Shown here piece by piece: positions 35,530 through 44,053 of a stretch of DNA of 64,000 nt. Positions within the stretch are counted from its first letter, which is position 1. Each line of letters opens with the position of its first letter. Below the pieces are notes generated by a model. That model saw only the letters and a list, made by a program, of their open reading frames with translations. It did not search any database and was not told the DNA's origin. Origin of the DNA: Allokutzneria oryzae (GTDB lineage: Bacteria > Actinomycetota > Actinomycetes > Mycobacteriales > Pseudonocardiaceae); NCBI RefSeq assembly GCF_042429765.1, contig NZ_JBHLZU010000032.1, positions 148,254 to 212,253 of the forward strand, given 5' to 3'. The translations under genes were made by a program, and so were the position numbers.

Positions 35530-36528
35530 ATGAACGGCGATTCAGCGCGTGTCCTGCTGACGGGCGCGTCCGGCGTGATCGGATCACGCCTGCTGCCCGT
35601 ACTGGCCGCACGTCACCGCGTCACCGCCCTCACGCGCCAGCGCGCCGTGCCGGAAGCGGTGCGCTGTGTCGCCGCTGACGTGCGGGTGCCAGGACTGGGC
35701 CTGGACCACGACACGTGGCGGCGACTCCGCGAGGAGACCGACATCGTCGTGCACTGCGCCGGAGTCAGCGGGTTCACCCTGAGCAACCTCGACATGTTCA
35801 AGGAGATCAACGTCTGGGGTACGAGGAACGTCCTTGACCTCGCCGCCGAGGCCGCCGTTCCGGTCGTCATGATGTCCTCGACCTCCGCGGCCCAGGACTA
35901 CACCGACGACGATCCGACGTCCCGCGCGCTGCGCGCCTATGCGGACTCCAAGCGGCGTGCGGAACAGCTCGCCGCGGCGTGCCCGGAGCCGGTGGCGATG
36001 ATCCGCACCGCCCTGCTGCTGGTCGGGTCGAACGACGGCGCGGCGGACCCCCGGCAGCAGTTCCCACCGGTGCTGCTGGAGGCACTGCTGCGCGGCCGGG
36101 TGCGCCGCCTGCCGGTGACCTCCGGCCACTGGTTCGACGCCATCCGGGTCGAAACGCTGGTCCGGTACACCGCTGCGGTGGTCGAAGCCATGCTGGACGT
36201 CCCCGGCGCGGTTCCCTCCCTCCACTGGGCCACTGCCGGTCCTGCGCGCTTGACGATGGCCGACGTCATGGCAGCGTGTTCGACAGTGGCCGCTGCTGCC
36301 GGGCTGCCGTTCCGCCACCCTGAGCTCCAACCGTCGGCCGAGCCCCGAAGAGGGCTGGAACGCTTGGTGCAGCTCGGTTTGTTCGCACCCGACGCCCCGC
36401 CGTTCCCCAGCACGCTCGGCAGTGTCGCGGGCGGACCTGTACCTCCTCAGCGATCCGAACTGCTCTCGGCGCTGGAGGCCAACACGAGCCTCGTCTCCCA
36501 GTGGCTGTCAGCGGCGGTGACGAGATGA
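35530..36528 (+). CDS. Extended SDR, NAD(P)-dependent epimerase/reductase
   Basis: This 332-residue Rossmann protein has the GASGVIG nucleotide-binding loop at residues 12-18 and the Tyr137-x-x-x-Lys141 catalytic pair (YADSKRRAE), with serines at SSTSAA just before. The fold is that of extended SDRs that reduce or epimerise sugars, thioesters or beta-hydroxy acyl derivatives; the substrate cannot be read from sequence. It is 49 bp after the KAS III gene and overlaps the P450 by four bases (ATGA), so the three are co-transcribed and likely act on the same molecule. Confidence 0.8.
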   Translation: MNGDSARVLLTGASGVIGSRLLPVLAARHRVTALTRQRAVPEAVRCVAADVRVPGLGLDHDTWRRLREETDIVVHCAGVSGFTLSNLDMFKEINVWGTRNVLDLAAEAAVPVVMMSSTSAAQDYTDDDPTSRALRAYADSKRRAEQLAAACPEPVAMIRTALLLVGSNDGAADPRQQFPPVLLEALLRGRVRRLPVTSGHWFDAIRVETLVRYTAAVVEAMLDVPGAVPSLHWATAGPARLTMADVMAACSTVAAAAGLPFRHPELQPSAEPRRGLERLVQLGLFAPDAPPFPSTLGSVAGGPVPPQRSELLSALEANTSLVSQWLSAAVTR

Positions 36529-37739
36529 CCGCCGTCCTCGCCGACCACGGGCTGCTGCGAGCGTGGCGGTCCGCCGCCACGGAGTCCGGACTGGCGAAGC
36601 TCTATGACCGGCTGCGCCTGCGCGGTCCCGTCATCGCTACGCCGTGGAACTCGGTCCTGGTGACCAGTCACGCCGCCTGCCGCGATGTGCTGGCAGACAC
36701 GGGTGTCTGGCGGAACCCGGACGACGAGGACTTCCGCCAACACATCGGTGACGAAGCGGCCAAGCCCGCACGGCACGGGGTGAACCAAACCCTGTTTCAC
36801 CTCAACGGGGCCGACCACACCGCGCAGCGCCGCCGCCTCGCCCCCTTCTTCTCACCACGCGCGTTAGCCGCCCACACGACCACGGTGCAGGGCGTCGTCG
36901 GCACCGCGGCGGAGCGGTTCGTCGACCACGTCGCGTACACCGGCGGTGGCGACGCGATCGCCGACTTCGTCGCACCTGTGGCAGGAACGGTCATGTGCGC
37001 GCTGCTCGGTGTGTCCGAACAGGACCACGAGTTCATCACGCGGATGGCAACCGACCTGTCGTTCGTCGAGGAGCTCGCTCCTCGACCCTCACACGCCAGG
37101 CGCGCGGACGCGGCGATCACCGAACTGTTTACCTACGGCCGCAAGCTGATCCAGGATCGGGCGTACACCCCCGGACGGGGACTGATCGCCTACCTGCTCG
37201 ACCACCCGGACTCCTCCGGCAGGGACGCCACCAAGGAGGTGATCACCGCCCTCGTGCTGATGATCACGGCAGGAGTGAGCACCAGCATGTCCCTGATGTC
37301 GAGCACCGTGCTGGCCCTCTGCCGAAATCCCGACGTCGGCCACGACGACACGGCGTTCGTCGACGAATGCCTGCGCTGGGACCCTCCCGCGCACATGGTC
37401 GGCAGGATCGCCACGCAGGACACGGTGCTGGCCGGGACGCCAATCGCCCGGGGCACTCTCGCGCACGTGCTGATCGGGGCCGCGAACCGCGATCCCGACG
37501 TGTTCGCCGACCCCCATGCCTTCGTCCCCGGCCGTGCCCAGTCACGATCACTGACCTTCAGCGCCGGACCGCACTACTGCCTCGGCGCGGGACTCGCGCG
37601 CCAGCAGGCTGTCCACCTGGTGGCAGCCTGGCGTCAGCAAGCAGGAGGACTGGCTGTCGAGGGACACGACCATCCACGGATGAAGGGCCCCAACTTCCGG
37701 CACCTGCTCCATCTGCCCGTCACAACTGGGCCCCGGTAA
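36525..37739 (+). CDS. Cytochrome P450 with atypical I-helix
   Basis: This 404-residue bacterial class I P450 has the heme-binding FSAGPHYCLGAGLAR with Cys352 and the K-helix ExxR (DECLRW). The I-helix oxygen-activation motif, normally AG-x-[D/E]-T-T, reads Ala249-Gly-Val-Ser252-Thr253-Ser, so the acidic residue is missing. P450s with such changes often do non-canonical chemistry or use substrate-assisted proton delivery. A TTA leucine codon lies at 36864, rare at this GC content and a potential bldA control point. It is translationally coupled to the SDR. No ferredoxin gene is adjacent. Confidence 0.92.
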   Translation: MTAVLADHGLLRAWRSAATESGLAKLYDRLRLRGPVIATPWNSVLVTSHAACRDVLADTGVWRNPDDEDFRQHIGDEAAKPARHGVNQTLFHLNGADHTAQRRRLAPFFSPRALAAHTTTVQGVVGTAAERFVDHVAYTGGGDAIADFVAPVAGTVMCALLGVSEQDHEFITRMATDLSFVEELAPRPSHARRADAAITELFTYGRKLIQDRAYTPGRGLIAYLLDHPDSSGRDATKEVITALVLMITAGVSTSMSLMSSTVLALCRNPDVGHDDTAFVDECLRWDPPAHMVGRIATQDTVLAGTPIARGTLAHVLIGAANRDPDVFADPHAFVPGRAQSRSLTFSAGPHYCLGAGLARQQAVHLVAAWRQQAGGLAVEGHDHPRMKGPNFRHLLHLPVTTGPR

Positions 37740-37980
37740 GCCCTTCTGATGCGGCTCGCCGATCTCGTACCGTGCCGCGGCGCGCGTGACGGACTCCGGG
37801 GCGGCCTCGAAAACCTGGAGCGCACACCGACGCGATGGGCGATCACAGGTTGCCGCGCTGGTGTGGTCGGACCAGCGCGGCAACCGCGCATGGACTTCGG
37901 AGAGACCGAAAACGCGGCAGACGACCACGGCTTCAGGCGTGCCCGGGAGCATGATCGTCGACGCTCTACCGTGTGGTGGC

Positions 37981-38540
37981 ATGCCGTTTCCTGACGAGCG
38001 CACCCATGTCGAAGTGGTGGACTACCGGCCGGAGTGGCCGACGGAGTTCGGGCAGGTAGCCGAGAAAGTGCTTGTGGCCCTGGACGGCCTGGCCGTTGCC
38101 ATCGACCAAGTGGGCTCGACCTCAGTGCCCGGACTGCTCGCCAAGACTGCATCGACGTGCAGGTCCGGACATCGGTGATCGACGAAGCCCGGGACGTCCG
38201 CCTGTTCGCCTGCGCTGGGTTCCGGTGCCGCCCCGAGCCATGGAACCGCACCGAGATCTCCAGCGGCGTCCCGTGCCGCAAACTCGTCTTCGCTCCGCCG
38301 GTCGGAGCCCGCTCGTGCAACGTCCACCTCCGGGTGAGCATCGGTCCCAACGCGCGTTGTGCGTTGCTATTCCGCGACTTCCTCCGTGCCGACGAGGCCA
38401 CGCGGCTCGTTGAGGAGGGCGTTCAAACGCCGACTGTCGGCAAGCGTGCCGGACCCGATGGACCACGGGCCGACATCGTCCCCTCGGCCGCCACGGGCTG
38501 GTCCCTCCCCGCGCTCCCGCCTTCACCCGACATGAGTTGA
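37981..38540 (+). pseudogene. Frameshifted GrpB-family (nucleotidyltransferase-like) gene
   Basis: The first frame encodes VEVVDYRPEWPTEF and QVGSTSVPGLLAK, the hallmark of GrpB/UPF0157 proteins. At about 38145 one base seems to have been lost, and the family sequence continues in the next frame (DCIDVQVRTSVIDEA, RPEPWNRTEISSGVPCRK, CNVHLRVS, LLFRDFLRADEATRL). After that the sequence no longer resembles the family, so the C-terminus is also damaged. A sequencing error at one base could explain the shift, but not the abnormal end. Confidence 0.8.
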
Positions 38541-38718
38541 ACGCTCACCGACCATTCGCTTCGGGCACCGCCGACTCATAAGGTCGATAATCATGAAGGC
38601 TTCAGTGGCGAGTGAAATGAATCACTTGGGGCGATCGTGGTTCTCGACTCGTCCAACGACAGAACAACTACGCCAGGGCAGGACCCGGTCAGCCGCGAGT
38701 GGAGCGCGGCGGCGCGGC

Positions 38719-39588
38719 TCAGGGGAAGCGGATCAGAAGCACTCCTGCCAGGACGAAGAAGACCAGGATCACCAGGGTGCTGCCGTGGCCGCCGGTCGAG
38801 CTCGTCACCACTTGGTCCACGGCGCCTGTCAGGACCACTCCGCAGGTTGCGGTGATGGTGTGGCGGCCGGGTTCTATTCGAGTGAACTCGACGGGGGTCA
38901 CGAATGCGCCGTTGGTGTCGGCGATGGCCGCGCCGACTCGGGTTCCCTTCGAGGTCAGTGTCACGGGGGAGTTCGGGGTGCAGCCTTGCCCTGTCGCCGA
39001 GAGCGGGTCTCCGGGGCGGATGGTCGGGCGGTCCAGGAGCAGGTTGCCGTCGGAGGGCGAGGTCGGCGGAGGTGGGGAGGTCGGCGTCGTCGTCGTGGTG
39101 GGCGGCGGCGGTGTGTCCACTGTGGATGGAGGTGGCGGGACGTCGGTGACAGGGGTGCTCGGTTCGGGCAGTGGCGGCCGTCGCGAGGTCACCGGCGGTG
39201 GGGGAGTGGTCGGCGGGATCGTGGTCTTCGGCGGCGGAGCCGATGTCGTGGTCGGCGTGCCGATTACCGTGAAGATGGCTCTGGCGGTCAGTTTCTGGCT
39301 GGTGCAGGTTCCCGTCACGACGTGGCCGCCGGGCTTGGCATCGGCGGGGACGGTCGCGTTCACCTGGCCGCTGGCGGGGGGAGCCGTGGTGGAGGTCAGG
39401 GGCGCGCCTTCCCATGCAAACGTCAGGACTCGGCAGGTGGGGAACCCGGACCAGGCGATGGTGAAACCGCTCCCTGCCTTGCCGGAGCTGGGTTTCAGGG
39501 CCACGGCCGGGTGCGGCTGCGCGGTTGTCGTTGGTGTCGTGGGAGTGACTATCACGAGAGCGGCTGCCAGAGCGGCGGTCAGTTGCAT
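38719..39588 (-). CDS. Secreted, membrane-anchored Pro/Thr-rich surface protein
   Basis: This 289-residue protein has an N-terminal signal peptide (MQLTAALAAALVIVTPTT) and an Ig-like domain (about 28-110). A long Pro/Thr linker rich in TTPPPP follows (about 112-185), then a second beta domain (IRPGDPLSATGQGCTP) and a C-terminal membrane helix (LVILVFFVLAGVLLIRF). The internal ATG at 39588 is chosen because it begins the signal peptide. Both domains contain cysteine pairs. It is divergent from the membrane protein/kinase pair, and could be an extracellular partner or sensor for it, but that is only inferred from position. Confidence 0.75.
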   Translation of the reverse strand: MQLTAALAAALVIVTPTTPTTTAQPHPAVALKPSSGKAGSGFTIAWSGFPTCRVLTFAWEGAPLTSTTAPPASGQVNATVPADAKPGGHVVTGTCTSQKLTARAIFTVIGTPTTTSAPPPKTTIPPTTPPPPVTSRRPPLPEPSTPVTDVPPPPSTVDTPPPPTTTTTPTSPPPPTSPSDGNLLLDRPTIRPGDPLSATGQGCTPNSPVTLTSKGTRVGAAIADTNGAFVTPVEFTRIEPGRHTITATCGVVLTGAVDQVVTSSTGGHGSTLVILVFFVLAGVLLIRFP

Positions 39589-39674
39589 GGGTACCCCTGT
39601 CGCGTTGTCCCGAGAAGATCTTGGTGCGCTGTAGCATTCCCGGCAAGTCATCACCCTCGACAACGGGATGCCTT

Positions 39675-40481
39675 ATGAGACGCGTGATCGCGGCAGGGGT
39701 TGCGCTCGGCGTGACCGTTCTTGCCGTCCTCCTCGGCGGTTCACCTGCCCATGCGGCTGAGTCGCTGCGGATCGCGGTTGCCTTTGACGGCAAGGACATC
39801 GCGGGCAATACCGTCACGATCGACCCGGGCAAGCCGGTCGAGCTGACCGTGACGGCCACCAACAGCGGGGTCGCGCCGCTGCGCGTGCGGAGCGTGCGGG
39901 TCACGGGTGTGGCGTTGGCGTTGACGTTCTTCGCTTACGACACCACTGTCCCCTTTGACGTGGCGGCCGGTGAAACCGTTACGAGAACGTTGGTCCTCGA
40001 CTTCGCCGACCTGGCAGGGCAGGCGATCGGGTTGTTGCCGACCACGGTCGATGTCGTGGGGGCGCAGCGGGAGTTGCTGGCAAGTGCGAGCACTGTCAGC
40101 GACGTGCGCGGTTCACCGTGGTCGGTCTACGGGATCTTCGGCATCGCATTGCTCGTGGTGACAGCGATTGCATGGGCTACCGCGTTGCTCGCACTCGCCC
40201 GGCACAGGCTGTCGGCCAACCGATGGAGGCGAGCCGTGCGTTTCCTTCCCGCCGGGGTGGGGACCGGCCTTGTCGCCGTCGTTACGCTTTCGGTACTCAG
40301 GCTTGTTCCGCCCGAGCCCACCATCGAGATCCCGGTTGTGTTGGGTAGTGCTGTGATTGGGCTTCTCCTCGGATACCTGACGCCGCACCCGGTTCCCGCC
40401 GTGGCACCGTCGGCTTCCGACGATCCTACGGTCGGCGTGACGACCCAACGGCTGGGCGCCACGACCGAGGGCGTCGGATGA
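39675..40481 (+). CDS. Membrane protein with exported beta domain, unknown function
   Basis: This 268-residue protein has a signal peptide (RRVIAAGVALGVTVLAVLL, cleavage near AHAA), an exported beta-sandwich-like domain (about 30-145) and three hydrophobic helices (about 152-175, 195-215 and 220-238). A cytosolic tail with SDDPTVGVTTQRLGATTEG contains threonines that could be phosphorylated. Its stop overlaps the start of the Ser/Thr kinase by four bases, so the two are co-translated. I do not recognise the family. Confidence 0.7.
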   Translation: MRRVIAAGVALGVTVLAVLLGGSPAHAAESLRIAVAFDGKDIAGNTVTIDPGKPVELTVTATNSGVAPLRVRSVRVTGVALALTFFAYDTTVPFDVAAGETVTRTLVLDFADLAGQAIGLLPTTVDVVGAQRELLASASTVSDVRGSPWSVYGIFGIALLVVTAIAWATALLALARHRLSANRWRRAVRFLPAGVGTGLVAVVTLSVLRLVPPEPTIEIPVVLGSAVIGLLLGYLTPHPVPAVAPSASDDPTVGVTTQRLGATTEGVG

Positions 40482-42172
40482 CCGCCCCGCTCAGCATGAT
40501 CAGGGCGCTTCCGCAGTACGCGATCGGTGGGCGGATCGGCTCGGGCGGGATGGGCGAGGTGTTCGCCGGAGTGCACCGTTCGCTCGGCCGTCACGTCGCG
40601 GTGAAGCAGCTGCCGCCGGAGGTCTCCGACCGGGCAGGGGCGAGCGAGCGGTTCGACCGCGAGGCCAGGGTGCTGGCGAGCCTGGACCACCCGCACATCG
40701 TCCCGGTCTACGACTACGTGCAGAACCTGCTGGTGATGGAGAAGCTCGACGGCGGCACGGTGTTCGACCGGATGCGGCGCGGCGGCCTGCCAGGAGAGCA
40801 GGCGTGCGCGATCACGCTGGCCATGCTGTCCGGGCTGCACGCCGCGCACCTGGCCGGTGTGCTGCACCTGGACGTCAAGCCGAAGAACCTGCTCTTCAAC
40901 ACCAGCGGAGTCGTGAAGGTCGCCGACTTCGGCATCGCGCAGGTGGTCAGCGAGGTGGCCACACTGGTCACGCACGGCGGGGAGGTGCTGGGCACGCCCG
41001 CCTACATCGCGCCGGAGCAGGCGATGGGCAACGCCCTCTCACCCGCCGCCGATGTCTACTCGGCGGGCACAGTGCTCTACGAGCTGCTGACCGGCGTGCT
41101 GCCGTTCGACCAGGACCGCGGTGCGCTGAGCATGATGCGGCAGCACATGTTCGCTGACCCGCAGTGGATTCGTGGTGTGCCGGAGCCGTTGGCGTCGGTG
41201 GTGATGCGCAGCCTGGCGCGTGAGCAGCACGACCGGTACCGGGAAGCGGAGTCCTTCGCCACGGACGTGGCCGCGGCTGCGACCAAGGTGTACGGCCACG
41301 GCTGGCTGGAGCGGTCGGGAGTCCCGGTTCTGCACCTCACGCCGCGAGTGGTCGCCGCTCTCTCGGGGACTGGCCAGTCCGGAGAGACGACGACGGTTGC
41401 CACGCCGGCGGTTCGTGCGGAACCGACGCTTGTCGAACTTGGGCGGCAACGGAGCGAACCCCGGCCACGGCCGCTGGTTCCCGCCTTGCTCGCGGCTGTC
41501 GCCCTGGTGGTTCTGGTTGCTGTCGCGTTGGTCGCGCCCGCCCGGCTCCCGCATCCAGAGCAGGCTGAGGTGTCGGTCAACGACGCGCAGCCAGGTCATG
41601 TGGTCACGGTCGACCTGAGCAAGTCGATCTCGGTGACCGGTGCCGGGCCGATCCAGGGTCCCGTCCACATCGACATCTCCGGTGCGACTGTCCCCTTGGG
41701 ATCGGGCACGAGCAGCCGGGTCACGCAGTTCCCGGACGGTCGGTTCGCCGCCGAGGTGGACATGCCCGCCGTCGCGCGGTGGCTGGTCGGCGGCGCGATC
41801 ACCGGAGAGGTTCGGGTGACGCGCCCGGGGCAGGCGGATGCCGTGCAGGAGTTCACGTTTCTCACGCAGCAGCATCCGCTCGCGTCCGCGATGGGCGCCG
41901 GGAGCCTGGTGCTGGGGCTGTTCTCGTTGGCCTATGTGGAGGCCGGGCTGCGTACCTTGCGGCGTGGGTTCCGCAGGCCGTCGGCTCGGTACACGGTGCT
42001 GCCGCTCGGCGCTGTGTTCGGGGTAGCCGTGTGGACGTTCATCTCCGTGATGAGCCAGCACGAACCATCTCTCGTGCACGGTGTGGTTTGCGCACTTGCC
42101 GGAGCAGTCGCGGCAACGTGCTCCGTGCTGGCTACCGAACGGTCCTCGCGCCCAGCGCAGCGGAAGGTCTGA
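40478..42172 (+). CDS. Membrane-bound Hanks-type Ser/Thr protein kinase
   Basis: This 564-residue kinase has a kinase domain at about 14-280: glycine loop GSGGMGEV, Lys43 (VAVKQL), catalytic loop HLDVKPKN with Asp132, DFG at 150-152, and APEQ. The catalytic Arg of HRD is Leu131, so it is a non-RD kinase whose activation loop may not need phosphorylation. A membrane helix (about 335-352) leads to an exported beta domain (about 360-455). Three more hydrophobic segments follow, ending in the membrane. No PASTA repeats are present. It is coupled to the upstream membrane protein, its probable partner or substrate. Confidence 0.9.
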   Translation: MTAPLSMIRALPQYAIGGRIGSGGMGEVFAGVHRSLGRHVAVKQLPPEVSDRAGASERFDREARVLASLDHPHIVPVYDYVQNLLVMEKLDGGTVFDRMRRGGLPGEQACAITLAMLSGLHAAHLAGVLHLDVKPKNLLFNTSGVVKVADFGIAQVVSEVATLVTHGGEVLGTPAYIAPEQAMGNALSPAADVYSAGTVLYELLTGVLPFDQDRGALSMMRQHMFADPQWIRGVPEPLASVVMRSLAREQHDRYREAESFATDVAAAATKVYGHGWLERSGVPVLHLTPRVVAALSGTGQSGETTTVATPAVRAEPTLVELGRQRSEPRPRPLVPALLAAVALVVLVAVALVAPARLPHPEQAEVSVNDAQPGHVVTVDLSKSISVTGAGPIQGPVHIDISGATVPLGSGTSSRVTQFPDGRFAAEVDMPAVARWLVGGAITGEVRVTRPGQADAVQEFTFLTQQHPLASAMGAGSLVLGLFSLAYVEAGLRTLRRGFRRPSARYTVLPLGAVFGVAVWTFISVMSQHEPSLVHGVVCALAGAVAATCSVLATERSSRPAQRKV

Positions 42173-42193
42173 CGAACACGGCACACTGCCTCG

Positions 42194-42787
42194 ATGACTC
42201 ACAGTGTCGACAGCACCTGGGAACGGATCGTCGCTTGGTTGCGCACTCACACGCCCGTTTCCGCCGCACACCTCGGCCCGCCAGCGGTGGACAAGGACAT
42301 CGCGGTCGTGGAGGCGCTGCTGGGTCGGTCGTTGCCCACGGACCTGCTCGCGTGGTGGCGGCACTCGTGTGGGGTGACGGGATTCGTCGGGAGCAGGGTG
42401 ATTCCGCCCAGGTACGCCCCGTACATGGTCGACGAGGCCGTGGACTGTCGCGAAGGCATGCTCGAAGCCGCTTCCTGCGAGGACGACGCGGAGACCGCGG
42501 TGCTGCTCGCCGAGCCCGCTGGCTCCCCGTGCACCCCGTACTGGCTGCCGCTGTGGTTGCCCATCGCCCACGACGGAGGCGGCAACTACCTGTTCGCGGA
42601 CCTGCGATCTGGCCCGTTGACCGGATGCATCATGCAGTGGGACGAGGACGAGGCCGCCGTCACGGAGCCGAGCTGGCCCAGCACAGCAGCGATGCTCGCC
42701 GAGATCGCCGACGCGCTTGAGCGCGGCACGGACATCGAGGGCTACCAGCCCGATGCCCGCGATGACGGAACCCTCGACTGGGTCTAG
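42194..42787 (+). CDS. SMI1/KNR4-family protein
   Basis: This 197-residue cytosolic protein has the SMI1/KNR4 (SUKH) signature: an N-terminal E-x-x-LG-x-x-LP segment (VVEALLGRSLPTDLL), then WLPIAHDGGGNYLFADL, and an aromatic-acidic C-terminal half. SUKH proteins are frequently immunity proteins of bacterial toxin systems, and others act as general regulators. It stands alone 21 bp after the kinase gene. No toxin gene is adjacent, so an immunity role here is only a possibility. Confidence 0.85.
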   Translation: MTHSVDSTWERIVAWLRTHTPVSAAHLGPPAVDKDIAVVEALLGRSLPTDLLAWWRHSCGVTGFVGSRVIPPRYAPYMVDEAVDCREGMLEAASCEDDAETAVLLAEPAGSPCTPYWLPLWLPIAHDGGGNYLFADLRSGPLTGCIMQWDEDEAAVTEPSWPSTAAMLAEIADALERGTDIEGYQPDARDDGTLDWV

Positions 42788-42865
42788 CGACCGTCCTGCC
42801 ACGCTTGTGGTGCGCGTCCGACCCCGTACCGCGGTGTGCGCGCGAGCTGGCTGACGCGGTCGGTG

Positions 42866-42936
42866 TTTTCGCGTTTTGTCACCTAGTTGCGCGTAAGAGC
42901 GCTCCCATTTCGCATTTAGGTGACAAAACGCGAAAA
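42866..42936. repeat. Perfect 20-bp palindrome between convergent genes
   Basis: Arms at 42866-42885 and 42917-42936 are exact reverse complements (left arm TTTTCGCGTTTTGTCACCTA) around a 31-base loop that itself can form a small GCGC stem. It lies between the 3' ends of the SMI1 gene and the UDP-glucuronate decarboxylase gene. Runs of T and A are inside the arms, and no T tract follows the hairpin. It could serve as a bidirectional terminator or be a mobile palindromic repeat. The rest of the 282-bp gap shows only a small GC hairpin near 43013. Confidence 0.85.
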
Positions 42937-43069
42937 GCGGGGGGCGGGGGCGGGGCGGGCACGGTGGCCGGGGCAAGAGTCAACGTCTCCGCCGCGCACC
43001 TCATCCAAGACCTGCCGCCGTGCGGCGGACAAGAACTCGCGCTCCGCTGGGCGTATCCGCGCGCTGTGG

Positions 43070-44053
43070 TCAGTGCGCGGTGTCGGAGCCGACGGTCGGC
43101 CGCGTCGAGGCGTCATGGTGGACGGACCGGAACCAGGAGATCGTGCGGGCCATGCCTTCGCGCAGGTCGACCGTGGGGCTCCAGCCGAGCTCGGCGCGAG
43201 CGCGCCGGATGTCGGGACAGCGGAGGTCGGGGTCGTCCTGGGGGCGGCCGGTGAAGGTGATGGGGGAGTCCGAGCCCGCTGCCTCCCGGATGAGAAGAGC
43301 CAGGTCGAGCATGGTGATCTCGTCGGGGTTGCCGAGGTTGACCGGGCCGGGCGTGGTGGAGCTGTGCAGCCTCAGCAGTCCGTCGACCAGGTCGTCGACG
43401 TAGCACAGCGAGCGGGTCTGGGTGCCGGTGCCGGTGATGGTGAGCGCTTGGCCGGTGAGCGCCTGGACGACGAACGTCGGCACGGCGCGGCCGTCGGTGG
43501 GCTGCATGCGCGGCCCGTAGGTGTTGAAGATGCGGGCGATGGCGGTGCTGGTGCCGCGCGTGGTGCCGTGTGCCGTGACGAGTGCTTCGGCGAAGCGCTT
43601 GGCCTCGTCGTAGACGCTGCGCGGGCCGATCGGGTTGACGTTTCCCCAGTACGTCTCGGTTTGCGGGTGGACGTGGGGACTGCCGTAGACCTCGGAGGTG
43701 GAGGCCAGGACGTAGCGCGCCCCCTTCTCGTGTGCCAGGTCCAGGGTGTTGTGCGTGCCCGCCGAGCCGACCGTGAGCGTCTCCAGCGGGTAGCGGAGGT
43801 AGGCGGCGGGCGATGCGGGGGAGGCGAGGTGGAACACCACGTCCACCGCCTCGTCGATCCGGACGCGTTCGCTCACGTCCCAGGGGATGAAGCGGAAGTG
43901 CCCGGCGGAGCCGAGGCCGGTGATGTTCCGGCGCGACCCGGTGAGCAGGTTGTCGACGCAGATGACCTTGTAGCCCTCAGCCAGGAGACGCCGGCACAGG
44001 TGCGAGCCGACGAACCCGGCTCCGCCCGTCACCACCGCGCAAGTACCTCGCAT
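43070..44053 (-). CDS. UDP-glucuronate decarboxylase-type SDR (UDP-xylose synthase)
   Basis: This 327-residue extended SDR has the Rossmann loop GGAGFVGSH, the active-site TSE at 119-121, and Tyr148/Lys152 in VYDEAKR. The stretch TYWGNVNPIGPRSVYDEAKR and RIFNTYGPRMQPTDGR are the strongest signatures of UDP-glucuronate decarboxylases, which turn UDP-glucuronate into UDP-xylose. dTDP-glucose dehydratases are related but less similar in these blocks. The start overlaps the end of the GT2 gene by 25 bases, so it follows the glycosyltransferase in one operon. UDP-xylose made here is the natural donor for the neighbouring glycosyltransferases. Confidence 0.85.
   Translation of the reverse strand: MRGTCAVVTGGAGFVGSHLCRRLLAEGYKVICVDNLLTGSRRNITGLGSAGHFRFIPWDVSERVRIDEAVDVVFHLASPASPAAYLRYPLETLTVGSAGTHNTLDLAHEKGARYVLASTSEVYGSPHVHPQTETYWGNVNPIGPRSVYDEAKRFAEALVTAHGTTRGTSTAIARIFNTYGPRMQPTDGRAVPTFVVQALTGQALTITGTGTQTRSLCYVDDLVDGLLRLHSSTTPGPVNLGNPDEITMLDLALLIREAAGSDSPITFTGRPQDDPDLRCPDIRRARAELGWSPTVDLREGMARTISWFRSVHHDASTRPTVGSDTAH

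Noticed and set aside
38591..39904. Open frames in two other registers across the Pro/Thr-rich surface protein gene
   Set aside because: Low-complexity repeats keep several frames open. Only the minus frame with signal peptide and anchor makes sense.
42788..43069. Possible coding frame across the palindrome (reads FAFCHL and LGDKTRK on both strands)
   Set aside because: The similarity of both strands is a result of the palindrome. There is no coding bias outside it.
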